Positions 5,807-11,811 of a stretch of DNA of 11,811 nt are shown here, one piece after another. Position 1 is the first letter of the stretch; every line of letters begins with the position of its first letter. The position numbers and the translations under genes are program-made. The stretch is from an uncultured Acidimicrobiaceae bacterium (lineage in GTDB: Bacteria; Actinomycetota; Acidimicrobiia; Acidimicrobiales; Ilumatobacteraceae): assembly GCA_903904615.1 (NCBI GenBank), contig CAIVDG010000315.1, positions 1 through 11,811 of the forward strand, read 5' to 3'. A model generated the notes under the pieces. That model was not told where the DNA came from and did not search any database. It saw nothing but the letters and a program-made list of their open reading frames with translations.

Positions 5807-7681
5807 TTACGATTCAGAATGAAATTTGTCGTAGATGGCCTGAGCCACTGTCTCGGGTAGCCATGTCAATACCGCGAGATCTTCACGCGTCGCCTTTTTC
5901 ACAGCATTCACTCCACCCATCTCCTTCACCAATCGCTTGGCACGAGATTCTCCGAGACCTGCGATGCCATCGAGAGACGACGACACCATTCTCTTGCCTC
6001 GTAATTCTCTATGGAAGGTGTTTGCAAATCTGTGGGCTTCATCACGAATGCGCTGCAACATGAACAGCCCCTCTGTGCCTCGCGGTATGCGCACCGGTTC
6101 TTGCTGACCAGGTATGTACACCTCTTCAAACTTCTTTGCCAGTGAGGCAACAGGAATTTCGTCGGTAAGCCCCAACTCTGCAATGACTTCCATCGCAACA
6201 CCAAGTTGACCTTTGCCGCCGTCCACCAGAAGCAATTGGGGCGGATAAGCGAACTTGCCCGGCTTTGTTCCGCGTTCCCCGACAGGTTGATCTCTTTCTT
6301 CAACATATGCAGAGAGTCGACGATGAAGAACTTCACGCATGGCGGCGTAATCGTCGTTGCCTGGAACATCTTTCACTTTGAAGCGCCGATACTCACGTTT
6401 GTTGGGAAGACCGTCTTCCATTACAACCATTGACCCCACATAGTCAGTTCCTTGCAAATGGGCCATGTCATAACACTCAATGCGCAATGGAGCTTCGGGC
6501 AACATGAGAAGGTCTTGTAATTCCGACAAAGCTCTACTGCGAGAATTGTGATCACTCGCCCGCTTCAAGCGGTGACGTACAAACTCTTCTCGTGCGTTCA
6601 CCGTGACGGTCTCGTGCAGTTCACGCTTGTCCCCACGTTGGGGCACCCTGAAAACAACTTGAGAACCACGCAGGTGCTTTAACCATTCGGCGTATGTCTC
6701 GGCGTGATCGGGCATGACCGGAACCAGCACATGAGAGGGAATACCAAGCGGCGGCTGATCGCCATACATTTCTTCAAGAACGCGGTCGACCAAGCCACCA
6801 GGAGAAAGATCTTCCACTTTGTCGAGAATGAACCCCTTACGCCCGACAACTCTCCCCTTGCGAACAAAGAACACCTGTATGGCAGCCTCGAGATCATCAT
6901 CGGCAATTCCAATGATGTCTAAGTCTTCATCTCGCTCGCCCACCATCTGTTGTTTCTCGATGGCGCGCATCACTCCGCCTAAACGATCACGTAGACGTGC
7001 TGCGCGTTCAAACTCAAGTGCACCTGAGGCTTCAGACATTTCTTTCTGAAGCAAAGACACCACTTCGTCTGTATCTCCGTCCAAGAACGAAAGAAGTTGA
7101 CGAACATGTTCGGTGTATTGCTCCGCAGAGATCTCGCCCACGCATGGCCCAGAACATTTCTCAATATGAAAGAGCAAACACGGCCGACCAAGGCGTTGGT
7201 GTTGATTGAACTTTCCCTGAGAACAGGTGCGCACAGGGAACGTGCGCAACAGCAGATCAAGAGTCTCACGTATTGCCCAAGCGTGCGGGTACGGACCGAA
7301 ATAGCGGGTGCCTTTTCGTTTTGTTCCACGCATCACAACCGCTCGTGGCCACTCCTCATCCACGGTGACCGCAAGGAACGGGTAGCTCTTGTCGTCTCGA
7401 AGTCGCACATTGAAACGCGGTCGATGCTGCTTTATGAGTGAGAACTCCAGCATGAGCGCTTCAACTTCGTTGCGCACCTCGATCCACTCCACTGAGTGAG
7501 CGGCGTTCACCATGGATGCAGTGCGTGGATGCATTTGGTGTTGATCTTGAAAATAGCTGGACAGTCGAGAGCGAAGGTTTGCAGCCTTGCCCACATAGAT
7601 GACTCGCCCATGTTCATCTTTGAACTGGTACGACCCTGGCTGAGTGGGAATAGAACCGACGGCGGGACGCTGAACAGCCAC
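5807..7681 (-). CDS. uvrC: Excinuclease ABC subunit C (UvrC)
   Basis: The nuclease of nucleotide excision repair, cutting on both sides of a lesion marked by UvrB. The 624 residues carry all expected parts: a GIY-YIG domain for the 3' incision (PGSYQF, Tyr18; IYVGKA, Tyr29; RSRL; EALMLE near 74-79), a four-cysteine set (Cys153, 168, 176, 180) matching the Fe-S ligands reported for E. coli UvrC, a UVR domain that pairs with UvrB (about 204-239), the RNase H-like domain for the 5' incision with Asp405 in ECYDMAH, Asp487 in LLVDGGKGQL and His550 in RDEAHRF, and C-terminal helix-hairpin-helix motifs (about 568-620). GIY appears as GSY, a tolerated position. It starts with GTG two bases after the uvrA stop, so translation is probably coupled. 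Length and motifs are normal. Confidence 0.98.
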   Translation of the reverse strand: MAVQRPAVGSIPTQPGSYQFKDEHGRVIYVGKAANLRSRLSSYFQDQHQMHPRTASMVNAAHSVEWIEVRNEVEALMLEFSLIKQHRPRFNVRLRDDKSYPFLAVTVDEEWPRAVVMRGTKRKGTRYFGPYPHAWAIRETLDLLLRTFPVRTCSQGKFNQHQRLGRPCLLFHIEKCSGPCVGEISAEQYTEHVRQLLSFLDGDTDEVVSLLQKEMSEASGALEFERAARLRDRLGGVMRAIEKQQMVGERDEDLDIIGIADDDLEAAIQVFFVRKGRVVGRKGFILDKVEDLSPGGLVDRVLEEMYGDQPPLGIPSHVLVPVMPDHAETYAEWLKHLRGSQVVFRVPQRGDKRELHETVTVNAREEFVRHRLKRASDHNSRSRALSELQDLLMLPEAPLRIECYDMAHLQGTDYVGSMVVMEDGLPNKREYRRFKVKDVPGNDDYAAMREVLHRRLSAYVEERDQPVGERGTKPGKFAYPPQLLLVDGGKGQLGVAMEVIAELGLTDEIPVASLAKKFEEVYIPGQQEPVRIPRGTEGLFMLQRIRDEAHRFANTFHRELRGKRMVSSSLDGIAGLGESRAKRLVKEMGGVNAVKKATREDLAVLTWLPETVAQAIYDKFHSES

Positions 7682-7683
7682 AG

Positions 7684-10662
7684 TTACTTCTTCGGCTTAG
7701 CCGCAGCCTTTTTCACTGGCGCTTTCTGAGCAACGGTCTTCTTTGCTGGCGTAGGTTTCTTTGCTGGCGGTGAGGCTGACGCCTTCTTTCCGATCACCTT
7801 TGGCGAACTTTTCGCTTCAGGCATTCCAAGAAGCGGCGCAAGGTATCTTCCCGTATGGCTAGCAGCAATAGAGGCAATGTGTTCTGGCGTACCGGTGCCC
7901 ACAATTGATCCGCCGCCACTACCACCTTCAGGACCCAAATCGATAAGCCAGTCCGCGGTCTTGATGACATCGAGATTGTGCTCAATCACCAACACGGTGT
8001 TTCCCTGATCAACCAGTCGTGACAACACTGTGAGGAGACGTCGGACATCTTCAAAGTGCAATCCAGTCGTTGGTTCATCGAGCAGATACATCGTGTGGCC
8101 AGTAGAACGTTTCGCAAGCTCACTAGCCAACTTCACGCGCTGCGCTTCACCGCCGGACAATGTTGGTGCCGACTGACCAAGACGGACGTACCCGAGACCA
8201 ACATCGACAAGCGTCTGCATGTGTCGGGCAATAGTGGGTTGATTCGAGAAGAAGTCGAGAGCCTCCGAAATAGGCATGTTCAGTACTTCAGCAATGTTCT
8301 TGCCCTTGAACGTGATGTCGAGGGTGTCTCGGTTGTAACGGTCGCCCTTGCACACTTCGCACGGCACGTACACATCTGGCAAGAAGTGCATTTCAATCTT
8401 GATTGTTCCGTCTCCTGAACAGGCTTCGCAACGGCCACCTTGAACGTTGAAACTGAAACGTCCGGGCATGTAGCCGCGAACTTTTGCTTCAGGAGAAGCT
8501 GCAAATAATTTTCGTATGGAATCGAAAACACCGGTGTACGTAGCTGGGTTCGAGCGTGGCGTACGACCAATGGGAGATTGATCCATATCAATAACTTTGT
8601 CGATGGCATCGATGCCTTCCACAGTGCGGTGACGGCCTGGCGCTTCCTTGCTCTTGTAAATGCGCTGCATCATCGCCGGAAGCAAGATGTCTCGTATGAG
8701 AGTGCTCTTGCCACTTCCCGACACGCCAGTGACAGCCACGAAACAACCGAGAAGAATGTCTACGTCGATGTCTTGCAAGTTGTGTTCACGGGCACCACGA
8801 ACCGTAATGACATCACCCGAAGGCGTCCTGCGCTTTTGGGGAACTTCAATTGACGCAACACCAGTGAGATAACGACCAGTGACGGAATCCTTTGCCTTTG
8901 CGATTCCGGGCACTGGTCCGCTGTAAACAACTTCCCCACCATGTTCTCCGGCACCTGGACCAATGTCGACAATCCAGTCACTTTCCTTAATGGTCTCTTC
9001 GTCATGCTCAACGACAATGACCGTGTTTCCAAGGTCCCGTAGTCGTAACAGAGTTTCTATGAGACGACGATTATCACGCTGGTGCAATCCGATGCTGGGC
9101 TCATCGAGTACGTAAAGTGTGCCGACCAAACCTGACCCAATTTGACTGGCGAGTCGAATGCGCTGCGCTTCTCCACCGGCCAACGTGCCAGCAGAACGGG
9201 ACAAAGTCAGATAGTCAAGGCCGACGTCTAACAAGAATCCGAGTCGAGCATTGATTTCCTTAGTGACGCGCTCAGCGATCATTGCATCACGTTGACTGAG
9301 CGTGAGACCTGCCAAGAATGCTGCTGAGTCTCCAATAGACATGTCACACACTTCAGAGATGTTGCGGTCGTTGATGGTGATGGCCAACGTTGATGGCTTC
9401 AACCTTGCACCTTCACATGCTGGGCACGGAACTTCTCTCATGTAGGTCTCGAATTGTTCGCGAGTCCAATCGCTCTCGGCGTCTGCGTGACGACGCTTGA
9501 TCCACGGGATCACACCTTCATACTGCGTACTGAACTGACGAACTTTTCCAAAACGATTTCGGTACTTCACCTGCATGGCGCCTGATTTGCCCTGCAACAC
9601 CAATTTCTGATGCTTTGCAGAGAGCTTGGACCATGGCTTCTCCATGTCGATGCCTTCTTGCTCTGCAACTGCACCCAACATGCGATGGAAGTAGGCGGTA
9701 TGTGCGCTGCGCCATGGAGCAATAGCACCCTCGGCCAGGCTCATTGAGTTGTCCGGGATAACAAGTTCCGCGTCAACTTCAAACTTGGTACCAAGGCCAT
9801 CGCAGTTCTCGCATGCGCCGTACGGCGAGTTAAACGAGAAGTTACGTGGTGCTGGTTCGTCGAAACTAGAACCGCATTTTGGACATGCCAAGTGTTGGCT
9901 GAATGTCAGCGTCTCGCTATCGGAGCCGTCTTTGCCAACAAGCTCAACTCCAGCCACACCGTCAGCAAGTTTCAGTGCGGTCTCTAATGAGTCGGTGAGG
10001 CGACGTTCAATGTCGTCACGCCGAACAAGACGGTCGACGATGATGTCAATGCTGTGATTCTCGTAGCGCGCGAGCTTTTCACCAGACGCCAGGAACTCAG
10101 CGATGTCTCGCACTTCACCGTCAATACGTGCGCGCACGAAGCCCTGACCAGCGAGGTCGGCCAGCAAGGTGTCGTACTCGCCTTTGCGCCCTCGCACAAC
10201 AGGAGCGAGAACCTGAAAACGAGTTCCCTCTTCCAAGGTCATGATGCGATCAACAATTTGTTGGGGAGTCTGTCGTTGCAACTTCGTGCCGTCGTTAGGA
10301 CAATGCTGTATTCCTATTCGCGCGTAGAGAAGACGCAAATAGTCATAGATCTCGGTGATGGTTCCCACAGTGGACCGCGGGTTACGCGATGCCGACTTCT
10401 GGTCGATAGAAATTGCCGGAGACAGACCTTCAATCACGTCAACGTCTGGCTTGTCCATTTGCCCAAGAAACTGGCGGGCGTACGCAGACAAACTCTCTAC
10501 ATAGCGACGTTGACCTTCTGCGTAGATGGTGTCGAATGCAAGAGAACTCTTACCGCTACCTGACAACCCTGTGAACACGATGAGTTGATCGCGAGGCAGT
10601 TCAAGGCTGATGTTCTTTAGGTTGTGTTCGCGCGCACCCCGAACAATGATTTTCTCAGCCAC
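7684..10662 (-). CDS. uvrA: Excinuclease ABC subunit A (UvrA) with basic C-terminal tail
   Basis: The damage-sensing ATPase that loads UvrB. The 992 residues hold two ABC ATPase modules. Module 1 has Walker A GLSGSGKS (32-39), a zinc site from CPKC (260-263) and CENC (284-287), a further CPAC (413-416), the signature LAGGE (494-498) and Walker B YVLDEPSIGLH (517-527). Module 2 has Walker A GVSGSGKS (646-653), the DNA-contacting zinc finger CEAC...CEVC (745-771), LSGGE (835-839) and YLLDEPTTGLH (859-869). The protein is complete to about residue 947 and then carries a 45-residue Lys/Ala/Pro-rich tail with 14 lysines, including repeated PAKK and PVKK-like units. The start is GTG at 10662 with only a distant AGG; the next residues (EKIIVRGAREHNLKNI) are standard, which supports it. 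It lies 20 bases after uvrB and 2 before uvrC. Confidence 0.98.
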   Translation of the reverse strand: MAEKIIVRGAREHNLKNISLELPRDQLIVFTGLSGSGKSSLAFDTIYAEGQRRYVESLSAYARQFLGQMDKPDVDVIEGLSPAISIDQKSASRNPRSTVGTITEIYDYLRLLYARIGIQHCPNDGTKLQRQTPQQIVDRIMTLEEGTRFQVLAPVVRGRKGEYDTLLADLAGQGFVRARIDGEVRDIAEFLASGEKLARYENHSIDIIVDRLVRRDDIERRLTDSLETALKLADGVAGVELVGKDGSDSETLTFSQHLACPKCGSSFDEPAPRNFSFNSPYGACENCDGLGTKFEVDAELVIPDNSMSLAEGAIAPWRSAHTAYFHRMLGAVAEQEGIDMEKPWSKLSAKHQKLVLQGKSGAMQVKYRNRFGKVRQFSTQYEGVIPWIKRRHADAESDWTREQFETYMREVPCPACEGARLKPSTLAITINDRNISEVCDMSIGDSAAFLAGLTLSQRDAMIAERVTKEINARLGFLLDVGLDYLTLSRSAGTLAGGEAQRIRLASQIGSGLVGTLYVLDEPSIGLHQRDNRRLIETLLRLRDLGNTVIVVEHDEETIKESDWIVDIGPGAGEHGGEVVYSGPVPGIAKAKDSVTGRYLTGVASIEVPQKRRTPSGDVITVRGAREHNLQDIDVDILLGCFVAVTGVSGSGKSTLIRDILLPAMMQRIYKSKEAPGRHRTVEGIDAIDKVIDMDQSPIGRTPRSNPATYTGVFDSIRKLFAASPEAKVRGYMPGRFSFNVQGGRCEACSGDGTIKIEMHFLPDVYVPCEVCKGDRYNRDTLDITFKGKNIAEVLNMPISEALDFFSNQPTIARHMQTLVDVGLGYVRLGQSAPTLSGGEAQRVKLASELAKRSTGHTMYLLDEPTTGLHFEDVRRLLTVLSRLVDQGNTVLVIEHNLDVIKTADWLIDLGPEGGSGGGSIVGTGTPEHIASIAASHTGRYLAPLLGMPEAKSSPKVIGKKASASPPAKKPTPAKKTVAQKAPVKKAAAKPKK

Positions 10663-10682
10663 GGTACGAGGCTACCTAGTTG

Positions 10683-11811
10683 CTAACGAGCGTCACGAAG
10701 TTCGCGCCGCAGGTCATTGATTTCGTCTCTGAGACGTGCGGCATACTCGAACTTCAATTCAGTGGCCGCCTGATTCATCTCGTCTTCAAGGGTCTGGATG
10801 AGGCGCGCGATGTCCTGCTGCGGCATGGACTTGATCTCCCTCTGCACCTTGTCTCGCTCGCGGTTACGACGCACACCCTTGCCAGGAACGGGAGCCGTGT
10901 TATCCCCACCCGTCAACACAGACAAGATGTCTCCTACTGCTTTTCGAATGGTTTGAGGATTGATGTTGTGTTCCAAGTTGTACGCAATTTGGGTTTCGCG
11001 ACGACGCTTGGTTTCGCCAATTGCGCGCTCCATAGATGGCGTGATTTTGTCGGCGTACATGACTACTTGCCCAGCCACGTTTCGCGCCGCACGGCCGATC
11101 ATCTGAATAAGCGACGTTTCACTTCGGAGGAAACCTTCTTTGTCTGCATCGAGAATGGCCACAAGCGATACTTCTGGTAGGTCGAGACCTTCTCGCAAGA
11201 GGTTGATACCAACAAGTACGTCAAACTCTCCCAGACGCAAGCCACGAAGAATTTCAATTCGTTGCAAGGTGTCGATGTTGGAGTGCAAGTACCGAACATT
11301 GAGGCCCTGCTCCAGCAGGTACTCCGTGAGATCTTCTGCCATCTTCTTTGTAAGGGTGGTGATGAGTACTCGGTCCCCCACCTCCACTCGGCCACGCACC
11401 ATTTCGATGATGTCGTCAATTTGTCCTTTGGTAGGCCGAACAATGACTTCGGGGTCTACGAGACCAGTGGGACGAACAATCTGTTCAACAACTTTTGTGC
11501 TGTGTTTCAATTCAAACGGCGCAGGTGTAGCCGACATAAAAATGCATTGGTTAATGCGCTCAAATGTTTCTTCGAAGCGAAGCGGCCGGTTATCACGTGC
11601 ACTGGGCAAGCGAAAGCCATGTTCCACCAGCGTGTCCTTACGACTTCTGTCTCCGGCGAATTGAGCATGCAACTGTGGAACCGCCACATGGCTTTCGTCG
11701 ATAATGAGCAAGAAGTCTTTAGGGAAATAGTCGAGCAAGGTAAACGGAGGCTCTCCAGGCTGACGGCCATCGATGTGCATGGAGTAGTTCTCAATGCCGT
11801 TGCAATAACCC
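10683..11811 (-). CDS. uvrB: Excinuclease ABC subunit B (UvrB), C-terminal part (partial)
   Basis: The helicase-like damage verifier of nucleotide excision repair. The visible 375 residues run from GYCNGIENYS to the natural stop (TAG, 10685-10683); the N-terminal part, with Walker A and the beta-hairpin, lies beyond the right edge. Numbering from the first visible codon: motif II IDESH (37-41), motif III MSATP (92-96), motif IV region RVLITTLTKKMAEDLTEYL (147-165), motif V GINLLREGLD (201-210), DADKEGFLRS (221-230), motif VI QMIGRAARN (236-244), then a charged linker (about 300-330) and the C-terminal UVR domain (about 335-372) that binds UvrA and UvrC. The frame is open to the edge and agrees well with known UvrB. 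First gene of the repair run in this window; its promoter is not visible. Confidence 0.98.
   Translation of the reverse strand, partial: GYCNGIENYSMHIDGRQPGEPPFTLLDYFPKDFLLIIDESHVAVPQLHAQFAGDRSRKDTLVEHGFRLPSARDNRPLRFEETFERINQCIFMSATPAPFELKHSTKVVEQIVRPTGLVDPEVIVRPTKGQIDDIIEMVRGRVEVGDRVLITTLTKKMAEDLTEYLLEQGLNVRYLHSNIDTLQRIEILRGLRLGEFDVLVGINLLREGLDLPEVSLVAILDADKEGFLRSETSLIQMIGRAARNVAGQVVMYADKITPSMERAIGETKRRRETQIAYNLEHNINPQTIRKAVGDILSVLTGGDNTAPVPGKGVRRNRERDKVQREIKSMPQQDIARLIQTLEDEMNQAATELKFEYAARLRDEINDLRRELRDAR

Noticed and set aside
7620..7681. GSY in place of GIY in the UvrC nuclease domain.
   Set aside because: The middle position varies within the family (E. coli has GVY) and the catalytic Tyr, Arg and Glu region is kept.
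11140..11664. A 174-codon plus-strand frame opposite uvrB, and other long plus-strand frames such as those at 10054-10563 and 3156-3557.
   Set aside because: Each lies wholly opposite a conserved minus-strand gene, has no recognisable protein features (Ser/Arg-rich low-complexity) and no separate context; they are shadows of the real coding frames.
11510..11811. UvrB residues differing from E. coli: YSMHIDGR for YSR...GR and MSATPAPFE for SATPGNYE.
   Set aside because: These forms match what I recall of actinobacterial UvrB and leave the helicase motifs intact; they are lineage variation.
1..11811. Search by eye for CRISPR repeats, insertion sequences, tRNA or rRNA genes, prophage or toxin-antitoxin genes.
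   Set aside because: None seen: coding sequence is nearly continuous, all genes are core or transport functions, and no spacer is long enough to hide more than a very small RNA.

Overview
The window is a compact run of genes that all read on the minus strand; from their 5' to 3' direction the order is uvrB, uvrA, uvrC, a SAM-dependent methyltransferase, rapZ, gap, pgk, tpiA, an OppC/DppC-type permease and the first 30 codons of a lipoprotein. Everything points to an actinobacterium: the protein sequences resemble actinobacterial homologues (UvrC N-terminus, TPI, RapZ with GAGRS in its P-loop), and both the uvrB-uvrA and the uvrC-rapZ...gap-pgk-tpiA neighbourhoods are typical of that phylum. 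The moderate G+C (by eye a little over half), the short PGK and the GAPDH and PGK sequence style suggest Acidimicrobiia (for example a freshwater or marine planktonic lineage). That last placement is inference from memory of the families, not from a search.

Layout. Positions 11811-5807 carry the complete nucleotide-excision-repair nuclease: the C-terminal half of UvrB (running off the right edge), UvrA and UvrC, separated by only 20 and 2 bases. Positions 5797-4194 carry a class I methyltransferase of unknown substrate and RapZ. A 94-base gap with a good ribosome-binding site and a small hairpin precedes the lower-glycolysis block gap-pgk-tpiA (4099-1199), in which pgk and tpiA overlap by 11 bases. 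Eight bases after tpiA a peptide-type ABC permease begins (1190-195). After a 104-base intergenic region with two hairpins, one terminator-like, a lipoprotein (probably the solute-binding protein of the same transporter) begins at 90 and runs off the left edge.

How they work together. UvrA and UvrB find and verify DNA lesions and UvrC makes both incisions. GAPDH, PGK and TPI interconvert triose phosphates and 3-phosphoglycerate. RapZ is a nucleotide-binding regulator that in many Gram-positive bacteria lies beside yvcK and whiA; neither of these is present here. The permease and lipoprotein belong to an uptake system for peptides or similar solutes. Spacing up to 4194 and from 4099 to 195 is tight enough for two long polycistronic units, or one.

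Nothing here looks like a mobile element, defence island, CRISPR array or RNA gene, and no intergenic stretch exceeds about 105 bases. I do not see a new system: the points of interest are the departures from usual gene order (no yvcK-whiA, an added methyltransferase, a transporter where secG is often found), a lysine/alanine/proline-rich tail on UvrA, and the structured leader before the lipoprotein gene.
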